DNA of 64,000 bases from Thalassocella blandensis (GCA_902141825.1 CABFPG010000010.1:165378-229377); one strand, 5' to 3'; positions 9,977 to 19,594 are shown, counted from the stretch's first letter. Notes: generated by a model not told the origin, from the letters alone. Translations and numbers: made by a program.

Positions 9977-10622
9977 AATTTTTTCCTGCCCACGCAGTCT
10001 AACTGTATACAGATAAGCTTATCGGTTCTGTCCATACTTTCCAGATTTGTCACCAAATGCAGCTACTTTTTTGTTTTATCTAAATCTGTTTCTGCTACTT
10101 ATATTTCTATTGCAGGTATCGCGACTAAAGTTGTATTTAATAATGTTGAATAAAGTCAATAATGACTTTTAATTCTGAATATATGCGCTATACATTAAAT
10201 TAAGAGTGAACGAATAATCACTCACATAATTGGATTTAGGGTGTGAAATTTTTAATATTTCCTGATTTCTGATCGTTAAGTAAAACTACTCAAAAATCAT
10301 GAAAACATAGGTATTCACCGTCAGGTTTTTCATTCCCGCGAATTTGCTCTCTTTATCAGCTGAATTTATATTGGTAATAGAGGTTAAAAATGGATGTTAA
10401 CAATGTATTCGGTTTGCATTTTTAACCGCAATCGTGTTTTCGCATCGACTGATGTAAACATGCAAACAGAATCACAATGTATCCACTTTCTTGGTTTTTA
10501 GTACTTGGATAGGTTGGGGGTGCGACATGGGAAAAACGTTTAATGCAATGGATATACTTCTTAATCCTTGGCTTTGCTTTTGTGGTTATTGGCAACGGTT
10601 ATTATCCGAGAGGGAAAGTTCG
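9977..10622. other. AT-rich intergenic region between rnhB and the PilZ gene
   Basis: I see no convincing gene. Just after rnhB lie two adjoining perfect palindromes, CTGTATACAG and GATAAGCTTATC (about 10003-10023). GAGTGA/TCACTC forms a 6-bp stem near 10205-10224. GTTTGCAT (10412-10419) and ATGCAAAC (10459-10466) are exact inverted copies 39 bases apart. A tiny frame with a good ribosome site (10390-10425, 11 codons) is probably chance. Confidence 0.5.
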
Positions 10623-11036
10623 ATGCGCCGTTATATCCGTCATCCATCAGATATCCCCATTGCCTTTTCTATGGGGCAAATTAGTGAGCATTCCTCTGAA
10701 AAATTAAAAGATGTCAGTCGCGGTGGCTTGTGTTTTAGCTCGGACAGTCCACTGCAAATCGGCAGTCCAATTCATATTGAGATTCCTGTGCAAGAGAAAC
10801 CTTTTGAAGCTGATGGCACTGTTGCCTGGTGCCGATCAGAAGGCGGCAGCTATGCGGTTGGGGTTGAGTTTAGTGATACATCTACCCGCTTTTCTGTGCG
10901 AATGATCGAACAGATTTGCCATATTGAGCACTACAAAACACAAGTTGCGCAAGAGGAAGGGCGATTCCTTTCCAGTGAGGAGGCGGCGAAGGAGTGGGTT
11001 GAAAAATTTGCGGCTGACTTTCCTATGAACTCTTGA
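10623..11036 (+). CDS. PilZ domain protein, probable cyclic-di-GMP receptor
   Basis: A 137-residue soluble protein that is almost entirely a PilZ domain. The two ligand motifs are visible: RRYIR (RxxxR) at residues 2-6 and DVSRGG (DxSxxG) about 30 residues later. Family knowledge says these bind cyclic-di-GMP. The C-terminal ~40 residues are polar and helical. The frame is open upstream to 10491, but the ATG at 10623 has an AGAGGGAAAG site and puts RxxxR at the extreme N-terminus as in other single-domain PilZ proteins. The partner is unknown. A GGDEF-EAL protein lies 2.5 kb away and the type IV pilus genes about 26 kb away. Confidence 0.85.
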   Translation: MRRYIRHPSDIPIAFSMGQISEHSSEKLKDVSRGGLCFSSDSPLQIGSPIHIEIPVQEKPFEADGTVAWCRSEGGSYAVGVEFSDTSTRFSVRMIEQICHIEHYKTQVAQEEGRFLSSEEAAKEWVEKFAADFPMNS

Positions 11037-11233
11037 TTCAGAAGCCTGTAAAACACTGGATTTTCAATGCGTAATGAATTGTCGCTTTTTATGGCTTGGT
11101 ATCATGGCGGCAGCGGCTTAAGTGGAGACCTTTCTCCCGCTATTTCTGTAACAGCAGAGTGTGTCGCCCAGCGATGTGTATAGAAAGCATGATGCATGCT
11201 TCGTTGCGTTTTTAAGGCTCCAAAGCGCCATCC

Positions 11234-11770
11234 TCAGGCAGTTAAAAGCTTATCGTAGCGACGACTTAGCAAGTCATAAAACTGTTCCCGTAATTGCATG
11301 ATGGAGTGCTTTATATCGGCAATTTCCTGCTCGCTGATGTCCTGCCGCCCTACATAAACCTGTTTGCGAAAGAATGCGATTTTCGCCCCGTAGAGGCGTA
11401 GAGTTTTTTCCATGGTTTTTTCGCCAAGCATGAGCAATTTTGCTTCTGCCGCAGCGAGTTTTTCGAATTCCGCCACCAGTTCGCTGTTCACTCTTTCTAA
11501 TTCCAGCTTGCGAGCGGGTGGCCAGCGTTTGCCAAAACGGGTAGATTCGATCACCAGAGCGGAGTACTTGGCGAAGCTGTGGTTGACATGTCCCACCTCA
11601 GAAGAAATTTCTTCCAGCAGATTTATCTTTCGCTGTAGTGGGTGCAGTTGTAGAGGATTATTATGCTGGTGCCAGCGCCGACTAAGCCAGATACAGCCCA
11701 GCGTAACAAGCACTCCGAGCACCACTTTGGTGGTGGTGTCAATAATTAGCCAGTAGCTCCCAGTCTCCAT
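11234..11770 (-). CDS. Hypothetical membrane-anchored protein with helical cytoplasmic domain
   Basis: I do not recognise this family. The 178-residue product has one membrane segment near residues 8-28 (TTKVVLGVLVTLGCIWL), followed by RR, which suggests the rest is cytoplasmic. The remainder is charged, rich in Leu, Glu, Lys and Arg, and probably mainly alpha-helical or coiled-coil. It lies alone on the minus strand, convergent with the PilZ gene. Its downstream flank has a perfect AAGCATG/CATGCTT hairpin near 11187-11203. Codon use resembles the neighbours, so it looks like a real gene of unknown function. Confidence 0.7.
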   Translation of the reverse strand: METGSYWLIIDTTTKVVLGVLVTLGCIWLSRRWHQHNNPLQLHPLQRKINLLEEISSEVGHVNHSFAKYSALVIESTRFGKRWPPARKLELERVNSELVAEFEKLAAAEAKLLMLGEKTMEKTLRLYGAKIAFFRKQVYVGRQDISEQEIADIKHSIMQLREQFYDLLSRRYDKLLTA

Positions 11771-11920
11771 AAGTACAAACCTTCAAGTCAAAAAGTTGAC
11801 AAATTTTTTGGAAAATTGCGTTCTAATTCTTGCTCAGCAATTTTTGCTCCAACCCGGAGGCGTTTGTTATGCTTTCTTGGGGTGGTCGCTGGCAGGCTTG
11901 TCATGAAGGCGTTAACTTTG

Positions 11921-11941
11921 TGAAAAACGCTATGTTTTTCA
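11921..11941 (-). terminator. Possible terminator after yciH
   Basis: TGAAAAAC and GTTTTTCA form a perfect 8-bp stem around a 5-base loop, 17 bases beyond the yciH stop. The stem is AT-rich and there is no separate T-run, so strength is doubtful. Confidence 0.3.
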
Positions 11942-11957
11942 ATCGATTAGGAAGGAG

Positions 11958-12290
11958 TTAGCCACCAGCTATTTTGGCCTTAAATCCTTGAGAAACCACG
12001 TAATCCAGCAATTTTTGTCGGTGATCTCCCTGAATTTCGATCTTTCCCTGCTTGGCCGTTCCACCGGTACCGCATTGCTGTTTCAATTTTTTGGCGAATT
12101 CCTTAAGGGTCGAATCATCCATATCAAAGCCTGAAAGCACCGTGACCGACTTGCCTCCTCGCCCCTTGGTTTCCCGCTGAATACGGACAATACCATCGGC
12201 TGAAGCATGAGAGACTTTAAGTTCCTCGTCTTGAGGCTTGATTCTGCCTTGATCCGTGGAGTAGACCAGACGACTGTTTTTATTCTTCAT
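11958..12290 (-). CDS. yciH: SUI1/eIF1-like translation factor YciH
   Basis: A 110-residue bacterial homologue of eIF1/SUI1. In E. coli YciH affects initiation fidelity, though its physiological role is not settled. The C-terminal SUI1 core is clear: RIQRETKGRGGKSVTVLSGF, then LKKFAK-type helices, CGTGGTAK and the QGDHRQKLLDYV end. The N-terminal ~30 residues (SRLVYSTDQGRI) are also typical of YciH. Length is normal. It is divergent from the K+ channel gene at 12460, leaving a 169-base shared promoter region. Confidence 0.93.
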   Translation of the reverse strand: MKNKNSRLVYSTDQGRIKPQDEELKVSHASADGIVRIQRETKGRGGKSVTVLSGFDMDDSTLKEFAKKLKQQCGTGGTAKQGKIEIQGDHRQKLLDYVVSQGFKAKIAGG

Positions 12291-12459
12291 ATTGCTTTTC
12301 CCAATTAAATTCTCGCTAAATCGAAGCGGGTAAAATTGTACCTTATCCTAAGCGCCGAATCCCAAGTGCTGATGTCGTCGCTGGGGTTTGCTACCATTAG
12401 ATCTTTAGACCGATAAGCAGAATATTAACATTCATCTCCAGCGGCAGACCAAGGTTGCT

Positions 12460-13272
12460 ATGACAAGCCAAGCATTAAAAGAAAAGCTTCACCTCATTAT
12501 TTTTGGGACGGATACCCCTGCAGGGAAAAATTTTGATATTTTCCTCATAGTAGCCATTATCTTAAGTGTTGTATTGCTGATGGCCGAGTCCATGGAGACA
12601 GTGGTAAGGGAATATTATCTTGCCTTTCGAGTGCTGGAATGGATATTTACCTTGATGTTTACATTGGAGTATGCGGTTCGTATCTGGTGCTCTCCTAAGC
12701 CCTGGCAGTACATTCGGAGCTTCTACGGGATTGTGGATTTACTTTCCATACTTCCGTCATATATCAGTTTGCTGGTACCTGGAGCAAACTATCTGCTGAT
12801 CGTTCGTTTGTTGCGGTTCTTACGGGTATTCAGGGTGTTGAAGCTTGTACGTTATCTAAGCGAGGCCAATACCTTAATCCGCTCTATGATGATGGCGCGT
12901 CGAAAAATCTCGGTGTTTTTTCTGGTGGTGCTGGTGCTGGCAACCATTTTCGGTTCCGTTATGTATGTGGTGGAAGGTCCTGCCAATGGCTTTAGCAGCA
13001 TACCGAAAAGCATATACTGGACCATTGTGACGATCACCACTGTGGGTTACGGTGATATCGCACCGCAAACCCCTCTGGGACAGCTGATTGCTGCCTTCGC
13101 AATGCTGATTGGCTATTCCATTATTGCGGTTCCAACTGGCATTTTTACCGCAGAACTGGCGCAGGAAATTCAGCGCAATCGAAACAGCATTGAATGCATT
13201 CAGTGCCATAAAATTGGCCATGACAGCGATGCCGACCACTGTAAATATTGTGGCTCATCACTCTACCCCTGA
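12460..13272 (+). CDS. Voltage-gated-type potassium channel with C-terminal zinc ribbon
   Basis: A 270-residue six-helix channel subunit of the Kv/ion-transporter family in the inner membrane. S1-S3 lie within about residues 25-105. S4 carries regularly spaced arginines (VRLLRFLRVFRVLKLVR, about residues 111-127), the usual voltage sensor. The pore loop has the K+ filter TVGYGD (about residue 193). After S6 and a short helix, the tail holds two CxxC pairs (CIQC...CKYC), which looks like a zinc ribbon. I infer a cytoplasmic regulatory or assembly role for the tail. The following 295-base gap holds only a small uncertain reading frame at 13431-13544. Confidence 0.92.
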   Translation: MTSQALKEKLHLIIFGTDTPAGKNFDIFLIVAIILSVVLLMAESMETVVREYYLAFRVLEWIFTLMFTLEYAVRIWCSPKPWQYIRSFYGIVDLLSILPSYISLLVPGANYLLIVRLLRFLRVFRVLKLVRYLSEANTLIRSMMMARRKISVFFLVVLVLATIFGSVMYVVEGPANGFSSIPKSIYWTIVTITTVGYGDIAPQTPLGQLIAAFAMLIGYSIIAVPTGIFTAELAQEIQRNRNSIECIQCHKIGHDSDADHCKYCGSSLYP

Positions 13273-13567
13273 CCCTTGTGGCCCTTGATCTGTGAGACAA
13301 ATTGACCAGTCAAAATAAGTCACTTAGGCTGTTTTTTCGGCATGTAAATACCGGCACCGACGCTATCCTCGTCTATACTACATTTTACGTGCCAATTTAA
13401 AACCGAATTCCCATCTACGCCGGAGACACGATGTCGGGTATTGCCGAAGCCAACTCGCCGTTAATGCTGCGTTTATTTTCGTTCAATAGCCCTAGGCTGT
13501 CCGGTCCGAGGTTCTGCCACCCACGTTGGAGTGCCGGGCTGTGAAGGAGGTGAGGACGGAGGTGAGA

Positions 13568-15745
13568 ATGGAGCTAAGAAAGGCACATAGTCTGCAAACG
13601 GCCGTCTCGCTCGGGGCGCACGGCATTGATGATAATAATGAACTGCGAAATCTGCTGGATGCCATGCGGTCCATTATTATCTATCTGGACCGTTGGGGTG
13701 TGATTCAGCACTGTAATATTCAAGCGCAATACTGGTGTGGTCAGCAAAAAGTACAAGGGCTGAGCTTTAAAGAGTTCGCTCAATACTGGGATGATGCTTC
13801 CGAGCGCCAGCGAGAAATTATGCAGGTGATTCGAACCAAGCGACCGATCTGGCAATCATTGGAGCGCTCTTTATTTAATGGCAAAGAATCCTGGTATTCT
13901 GTCGATAAAATTCCCGTAAGAAATTCCGACGGCATGGTCACCGGCGCATTGCTGGTGATTAGTGACGTAACTGCGCAAGTTAAGCAGCAGCGTGCATTAC
14001 AGGAAAGCGAATCGCGCTACCGCGCTTTTATTGCCAATAGCTCCGATGCCATCTGGTGCTACGATATTTTTCCTCCAGTCGATATTCGTTTGCCTTTTGA
14101 TGAGCAGGTATCACAGATCCTATGGCGTGCAGAATTGAGCGAATGCAATGAAAAGTTAGCGTATTTATTCGGTGCACAGAAACGACAGGATCTGATAGGG
14201 ACACCGCTTCACATCAATGACTCCATTGCCAACAAACGCGATATTCGGCACTTCGTGGAGAATAATTATCGTCTGGAAGAATGTGAGTTCGCGATAACGA
14301 ATAAAAATGGGCAGGCGATGTTGCTGCAGACATCTGCCGTAGGTGATGTCGAAAATGGCTACTTAAAACGATGTTGGGGCATGAGTCGGGATGTTACTGA
14401 ATACAAGCAATATCTCGATAAAATGGAGCACATGGCAAACCATGATGGGTTAACCTCATTACCCAACAGAACCTACCTGTATCAATGTATTGAAGCTGGT
14501 TTGCGAGACCGACGGCATCGGCAAAAAATGGCATTGTTACTCATAGACCTGGATCGTTTCAAAGAAATTAATGATACCTTGGGGCACTTGGCGGGTGATC
14601 GCGTTTTAAAACAGTTAGGCCCGAGATTAGAGCTGGAGTTAGCTGATACCTCTGGTGTTATCGCGCGCTTGGGCGGTGATGAATTTGCGATTTTTTTACC
14701 AAATATTCGTAATACGCAACAAGTAGTGGTGCTGGCGCATCGATTTTTAGATGCAATATGCCAGGAGTTTGATTTGGATGGTGTGCGTACTGAAATCAGT
14801 GCGAGTATTGGTATCGCTGTTGCACCCGATCAGGCGAATGATGTTACAACGTTATTACGCTACGCCGATATTGCAATGTATCACGCAAAGAACGGGTTAA
14901 AAGGTGTTGCTATATATGATGCCAGTTATGATGCGCATTCGCCTATGCGATTGGAGATTATGGGGGCTCTGGGCCGCGCGATTCGCGAGCACCAATTAAG
15001 TCTGCACTTTCAACCCAAAGTGGATTTAAACAGCCATCGCGTCTATGGTTTTGAGTCTTTGTTGCGCTGGGAACACCCGGAGCTGGGGTTCATCCCGCCA
15101 AATGATTTTATTCCCATTGCCGAAATGTCCAGTGCAATATATTCCCTGACAAACTGGGTGTTGGAAGAGACGGTCAAACAAGCGGCTGCCTGGATTGGTC
15201 AAGGGTATAATATTTCCGTTGCTATGAATTTATCCGCGCGTAATCTTTTGGATGACCGTATTGTGGTGGATTTGAGTCGAGTGTTGAAGAAGTACAAACT
15301 TGATGGTCGCCATCTGGAAATGGAAATAACGGAAAGCATGATTATGTCTGACCCACAGCGGGCGCAGGTAATACTGGAAAAGATCAATGCACTGGGGGTT
15401 GTATTGTCAGTCGATGATTTTGGTACAGGCTACTCATCGCTGGGTTATTTAAAACGTTTGCCAGTGAAGACCTTAAAAATTGACAGCTCGTTTGTGCAGA
15501 ATATGCTGGATGATGAGCAAGATGAAATCATCGTCAATTCCACCATACAGTTGGCTCATAATCTTGGCTTGAAAGTGGTGGCTGAAGGTGTCGAAACACA
15601 AGAGATTTATGATCGACTTGCTCAGATGGGATGCGATGCGGTGCAGGGGTATTTTATTGCTAAGCCCATGGCAGAGGGCAATGCAAATGGATGGTTGCAA
15701 CGGGGGGAGTGGAACGGCACAGACCGTTCCGTCAAGCCTTTGTAG
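13568..15745 (+). CDS. PAS-PAS-GGDEF-EAL cyclic-di-GMP signalling protein
   Basis: A 725-residue cytoplasmic protein with no obvious membrane helix. Two PAS-type sensor regions (about 30-145 and 155-285) precede a GGDEF domain (about 295-455), whose GGDEF motif and DLDRFKEINDTLGH segment are intact. A C-terminal EAL domain (about 470-720) follows. The EAL signature reads ESL, but the catalytic Glu and other metal ligands (MEITES, DDFGTGYSS, AEGVET) are kept, so phosphodiesterase activity is plausible. No RxxD inhibitory site sits five residues before GGDEF. I chose the ATG at 13568 behind a strong GGAGGT; in-frame GTG/TTG codons exist upstream to 13526. Confidence 0.92.
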   Translation: MELRKAHSLQTAVSLGAHGIDDNNELRNLLDAMRSIIIYLDRWGVIQHCNIQAQYWCGQQKVQGLSFKEFAQYWDDASERQREIMQVIRTKRPIWQSLERSLFNGKESWYSVDKIPVRNSDGMVTGALLVISDVTAQVKQQRALQESESRYRAFIANSSDAIWCYDIFPPVDIRLPFDEQVSQILWRAELSECNEKLAYLFGAQKRQDLIGTPLHINDSIANKRDIRHFVENNYRLEECEFAITNKNGQAMLLQTSAVGDVENGYLKRCWGMSRDVTEYKQYLDKMEHMANHDGLTSLPNRTYLYQCIEAGLRDRRHRQKMALLLIDLDRFKEINDTLGHLAGDRVLKQLGPRLELELADTSGVIARLGGDEFAIFLPNIRNTQQVVVLAHRFLDAICQEFDLDGVRTEISASIGIAVAPDQANDVTTLLRYADIAMYHAKNGLKGVAIYDASYDAHSPMRLEIMGALGRAIREHQLSLHFQPKVDLNSHRVYGFESLLRWEHPELGFIPPNDFIPIAEMSSAIYSLTNWVLEETVKQAAAWIGQGYNISVAMNLSARNLLDDRIVVDLSRVLKKYKLDGRHLEMEITESMIMSDPQRAQVILEKINALGVVLSVDDFGTGYSSLGYLKRLPVKTLKIDSSFVQNMLDDEQDEIIVNSTIQLAHNLGLKVVAEGVETQEIYDRLAQMGCDAVQGYFIAKPMAEGNANGWLQRGEWNGTDRSVKPL

Positions 15746-15768
15746 TCGGTTTTTCTTTTTGTTGGATT

Positions 15769-17217
15769 TTACATTTTGGTCTCTTCACGAAGTCGTCTTA
15801 CTTCCTTCAGTTTTTGTTCAATCACCGCTTGCATCTGTTGATCTTTTTCAACTAGGCGTAAAGCATTTTTCAACTGAATAATTGCTTTGTCGTAAAGTCC
15901 ATTGAGAGAAAAGTACTCTGCACGGGCGGTATGGACTTCAAATATATTACCAACCAGACCGTTGACTTCTGCCAGCAAATACCACACGTAATCGTCGGTC
16001 GGGCGTCGCTTGCTGTGTTCTTTTAATAGTGCTGCACATGCTTTGTAATCACCTGCCTGCATCAGCGTTTCAGCGTAACGAATGACTAGCGGGTGATAAT
16101 TTGGATAAGACGTCAGTAACTCCTGGAAACGTTTCTTTGCAATATCATAGTGTTCCAGTTCGGCATCTATTTGCGCCTGTTCAATGGCGTAGTAAAGATT
16201 GTCGGGCGCTTGCTTTAGCAGAGGGGCGAGGGCTTTCTGTGCATCTTCAAAGCGTCGCGCTTTACTGTACGCTAGAACGAGGCCGTAGCGCGCAGAGTCT
16301 TTATCGTATTTGTGACCTTCTATTTCAGTTTCATACTTGCGAATAGCAAAGTTTACATTCGCTTCGTGCAGAAGTTCTGCTCGAATTTTGACGAGCTGAT
16401 AATCCTGGCTGGGGGCGTAGTATTTCTTATCAAACTTTAGTGCGCGCTGCTGCGTATCCGCGACACGAGATTCGGTAAGTGGATGCGTCAATAGAAATTC
16501 CGGTGGGCGGCGATAAAAGCGAGATGCCCGTAACATGGATTCAAACATTTCGGACATGGCATATGGATTATTGCCTGACTTCACCATGGTCTCCATGCCG
16601 ATGCGATCTGCTTCCTGTTCCATTTGTCTGCTGAAGCGCAGTTGCTGATCCAGCGCCATGGATTGACTGGCATAAATTGCTGCCATGCCTGCGTCACCGC
16701 CGGCTGTTGCAGCAATTAAAATACTGGCCAGTAATGCGGCCATGTTCGGAATTGCATTATTCTTTTGTTGTTCCAGAGTACGGGCATAGTGACGCTGGCT
16801 CAAGTGAGCAAGTTCGTGAGCCAGTACGGAAGAGAACTGATCTTCAGTTTCCGCATGGGTAAATAAACCCGTATGAACACCTACAATACCACCAGGTACG
16901 GCGAAAGCGTTTAACGTGGGATTGTCGACTACCAGAATATCCAGGCGCTTGTCTCTCAGTTCGCTATAGGTGGCCAGTCGGCGAATCAGGTTTTCTGTGT
17001 AAATCTGTAAAAATGGATCTTTAGTGGTGGGTACGCGTGCACGATACATGCGCAGCCACTTTTGACCGAGTTCGTATTCCTGGCGCGGTGAAATAATGCC
17101 AGAACTGGCATCGCCCAATTCGGGAATAAGTAGCTCGTCGGCTGACACACGGGTAGTGGAGTCGCAGAGGAGAATGATGAGAGCGAGAGTAAAAAAATGA
17201 AGAAAATGAGTGCGCAA
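15769..17217 (-). CDS. bepA: BepA-like periplasmic M48 metalloprotease with TPR domain
   Basis: Periplasmic protease/chaperone that in E. coli assists LptD maturation and degrades stalled outer-membrane proteins with the Bam complex. The 482-residue protein has an N-terminal signal peptide (cleavage near residue 26), an M48 domain with HELAH at residues 134-138 and the downstream EADRIGME third-ligand segment, and C-terminal TPR repeats (about 285-470). Length fits E. coli BepA (487). Its divergent neighbours, the TusA-like protein and PerM, echo the E. coli perM/bepA neighbourhood. Confidence 0.93.
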   Translation of the reverse strand: MRTHFLHFFTLALIILLCDSTTRVSADELLIPELGDASSGIISPRQEYELGQKWLRMYRARVPTTKDPFLQIYTENLIRRLATYSELRDKRLDILVVDNPTLNAFAVPGGIVGVHTGLFTHAETEDQFSSVLAHELAHLSQRHYARTLEQQKNNAIPNMAALLASILIAATAGGDAGMAAIYASQSMALDQQLRFSRQMEQEADRIGMETMVKSGNNPYAMSEMFESMLRASRFYRRPPEFLLTHPLTESRVADTQQRALKFDKKYYAPSQDYQLVKIRAELLHEANVNFAIRKYETEIEGHKYDKDSARYGLVLAYSKARRFEDAQKALAPLLKQAPDNLYYAIEQAQIDAELEHYDIAKKRFQELLTSYPNYHPLVIRYAETLMQAGDYKACAALLKEHSKRRPTDDYVWYLLAEVNGLVGNIFEVHTARAEYFSLNGLYDKAIIQLKNALRLVEKDQQMQAVIEQKLKEVRRLREETKM

Positions 17218-17758
17218 TGTTCAACAACCGTAATTCGTAATGACCTTAATCTTAGAGTCCTCTGGCACGGAAAATGAGAAATTAATGACCATTTTTCCTT
17301 TTTTTGCCTTTTATAAGCCGAGGATCATCTATTATCCCCCTTAAGAAAACAAGGACAAACCTTGATATTACTAGCCGAGAGCGCCTTAAAACTCCCTGCC
17401 TTAAGTAAATTGTCGCATATGATGCCAAAATAACCACTTTTTAGTCATAATAGAAACACTGCTACAAATATTGAGAACATGTATACTGCCGCCGGAACTG
17501 GCCGAGCATATTGCAGGTCTCATTATGCCGTTGAACGCCCGAGACGCCACTTACGGTAAACAGATTTCACAGCCTGTAGATTCAAACCTCGTACGCCAAT
17601 ATGTTGTGTTCAGGCGAACGTGTTATCCATAGGAGCTTTCGTTAGGAAGTCTCGCTAGGAAGTCTCGCTCGCATACTGACGTGAAGGTTATTACTGCTCT
17701 TCGAGGTTGGCGGCGTCTGAAGGTTCCCTGTATTTAGCCTCTAAGTGAAAATTTATTC
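17218..17758. other. Intergenic region between bepA and the TusA-like gene
   Basis: This 541-base divergent gap shows no gene longer than about 26 codons. A 13-base unit TAGGAAGTCTCGC occurs twice in direct tandem at 17643-17668. The promoters of bepA and the tusA-perM pair must lie here, but I cannot place them with confidence. Confidence 0.5.
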
Positions 17759-18007
17759 ATGCAAAGTACTAAGATATCCCTGACCGTTGATGCGCGTGAC
17801 CTGACTTGCCCAATGCCCTTGCTAAAGGCAAAACAGGGCCTAAACAATGTTGCTGAGCGTGAGCTGATCTGTGTTTTGGCAACAGATGTGAATTCCACCA
17901 AAGATATTGCGAATTTTGTGAGTTTGACGCGGCATGAGCTGGTTGAGCAAACTGAAAGTGATGGCGTTTTCAAATTCCTCATTAGAAAAGGGTGCAGTGA
18001 CAAATGA
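17759..18007 (+). CDS. TusA/SirA-family sulfur-carrier protein
   Basis: Small (82-residue) two-layer sandwich protein of the TusA family, which passes persulfide sulfur in tRNA thiolation or other sulfur traffic. The defining CPxP motif is present as CPMPLLKAK with Cys17 as the single likely active residue. The ATG is preceded by only a weak ribosome site. Its stop overlaps the perM start (ATGA). Several TusA paralogues usually exist per genome, so the specific role of this copy is not decided by sequence. Confidence 0.92.
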   Translation: MQSTKISLTVDARDLTCPMPLLKAKQGLNNVAERELICVLATDVNSTKDIANFVSLTRHELVEQTESDGVFKFLIRKGCSDK

Positions 18008-19092
18008 TTCGTATTTTTAATCGCTGGATAGACCGCTATTTTGCGGACGAAGAAGCCGTATTGGTTGCGGTTTTAATTATTGCCAGCTTGGTGGTGGTAT
18101 TGACCATGGGCGTTGTGCTGGCGCCAATGATCTCCGCCGTTATCATCGCGTTTCTGATGCAGGGTATGGTGGTTAAATTAAAAAGCTGGGGGCTTCGTCA
18201 TATCTTTGCCGTCAGTATTGCTTTCCTGGTATTGGCTGGCAGCCTGGTGATTGGACTTATTTATATTTTGCCCGCTCTTTGGAAGCAATTAATCAATTTG
18301 TTTACTGAGGCTCCCCGGATGTTAAAGGAGGGGCAGCAATTACTTTTATTATTACCGCAGAAATACCCGACTTTAATTACTGAATCGCAAGTACGCGATC
18401 TAATCAGTGGTTTACGCGCTGACCTTGGAGAGTTAGGGCAATCTATTTTATCGTTTTCTCTGGCGCAGTTGCCCATCATTATTGCGATTCTTATTTATCT
18501 GGTGTTGGTGCCCATTCTGGTTTTTTTCTTTCTGAAAGATGGTCAGCAGATGGTGGATTGGTTGACGAGTTTTTTGCCTCACAAGCGGCCAGTGATGAGG
18601 CAAATCTGGCGAGAGATGAACCAGCAAATTGCCAATTATGTTCGTGGCAAAGTGATTGAAATTGTTATTGTCGCGGGTGTTTCGAGTGTGGCATTTAGCC
18701 TGTTGGATTTAAACTACGCGCTACTGCTAGGGATTTCTGTGGGGTTTTCTGTACTTGTCCCTTACATCGGCGCTGCAATGGTGACACTGCCCGTGGCTTT
18801 AATTGGGTTTTTCCAATGGGGGTGGTCCAGTGACCTCATGTACGTCATGATCGTTTACGCGATTATCCAGGCGCTGGACGGAAATGTTTTGGTGCCTCTT
18901 TTATTTTCTGAAGCCGTCAAAATGCATCCGGTTGCCATTATATTATCTGTGTTGGTATTTGGTGGTTTGTGGGGGTTCTGGGGCGTATTTTTTGCCATCC
19001 CTCTGGCGACTTTATGTAAAGCCATTCTCACAGCCTGGCCAACTCGAACTGATGCTGAAGTTGAGGCTGGACAAAAGGCCGTTCAAGCGTAA
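18004..19092 (+). CDS. perM: AI-2E family transporter / PerM-like permease
   Basis: A 362-residue inner-membrane protein of the PerM/TqsA (AI-2E transporter) family. About eight hydrophobic segments are visible: two pairs near the N-terminus, then a polar region (about 90-145) and the conserved C-terminal block containing PYIGAA and FGGLWGFWGVFFAIPLA. The substrate is unproven; E. coli PerM is a putative permease. It is translationally coupled to the TusA-like gene and divergent from bepA, as in many gammaproteobacteria. Confidence 0.9.
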   Translation: MIRIFNRWIDRYFADEEAVLVAVLIIASLVVVLTMGVVLAPMISAVIIAFLMQGMVVKLKSWGLRHIFAVSIAFLVLAGSLVIGLIYILPALWKQLINLFTEAPRMLKEGQQLLLLLPQKYPTLITESQVRDLISGLRADLGELGQSILSFSLAQLPIIIAILIYLVLVPILVFFFLKDGQQMVDWLTSFLPHKRPVMRQIWREMNQQIANYVRGKVIEIVIVAGVSSVAFSLLDLNYALLLGISVGFSVLVPYIGAAMVTLPVALIGFFQWGWSSDLMYVMIVYAIIQALDGNVLVPLLFSEAVKMHPVAIILSVLVFGGLWGFWGVFFAIPLATLCKAILTAWPTRTDAEVEAGQKAVQA

Positions 19093-19594
19093 ACCTCGGG
19101 CGAATAAAATGTGATGGGTTACCCATTGCGGAAGGGACAAGATCGCGCTTTGCTCAAAAGTGCTAAAAAAACTGCAAACGCGATCACGGCTTCAGGGACT
19201 GGCGGCTCAATTCCGGCGACAATTCATTGTACTATCTGTGCATAGCAGCGTTGCTGTGCACATAAACATTGCTGCTTATTTATCATTAGTAATAACAAAT
19301 AGTACAAACCCTAGCTGCACAATTTCAAAAACAAGACGCGAATTGTCATGGCGCTGTTGTGAGTTTCTGTGAGTTACTGGGAGATGCTGTGAGCCGCTAT
19401 GAATAGAAAATTGGTGGTTTACAGCTTCACTCAATTAGAAATTCCAGTTATTTCAGCACAACAATTCACTGACGTTTTTAGACGCAAATGTTCACTGTTG
19501 AAGTTCTCTGTAACCAAGGTGTAAACACTTGGAACATTGTTTGGAAACCTTGTAAGTGGGCAGCTGGTGTGGCCGATAAAAAAATGGACAGAAA
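19093..19594. other. Intergenic region between perM and the M16 protease gene
   Basis: This 502-base gap has no credible gene. It contains an 11-bp inverted repeat with one mismatch and a 4-base loop, TGTGCATAGCA / TGCTGTGCACA, at about 19238-19263. Reiterated TGTGAG words lie around 19360-19395. No T-run follows the hairpin, so it is not a standard terminator. Confidence 0.45.

Noticed and set aside
9999..10010. CTGTATACAG as a LexA (SOS) box
   Set aside because: LexA sites need CTGT and ACAG separated by eight bases; here only two bases separate them.
10390..10425. An 11-codon frame with a GAGG site before the PilZ gene
   Set aside because: Too short to judge, and no attenuator structure follows it.
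13431..13544. A 37-codon frame before the GGDEF-EAL gene with a passable ribosome site
   Set aside because: The product resembles nothing and is rich in Ser, Pro and Arg; it could be an upstream peptide but I cannot support it.
15040..15070. ESL in place of EAL as a sign of an inactive phosphodiesterase
   Set aside because: The catalytic Glu and the other metal ligands remain, and substitutions at the middle position are found in active enzymes.
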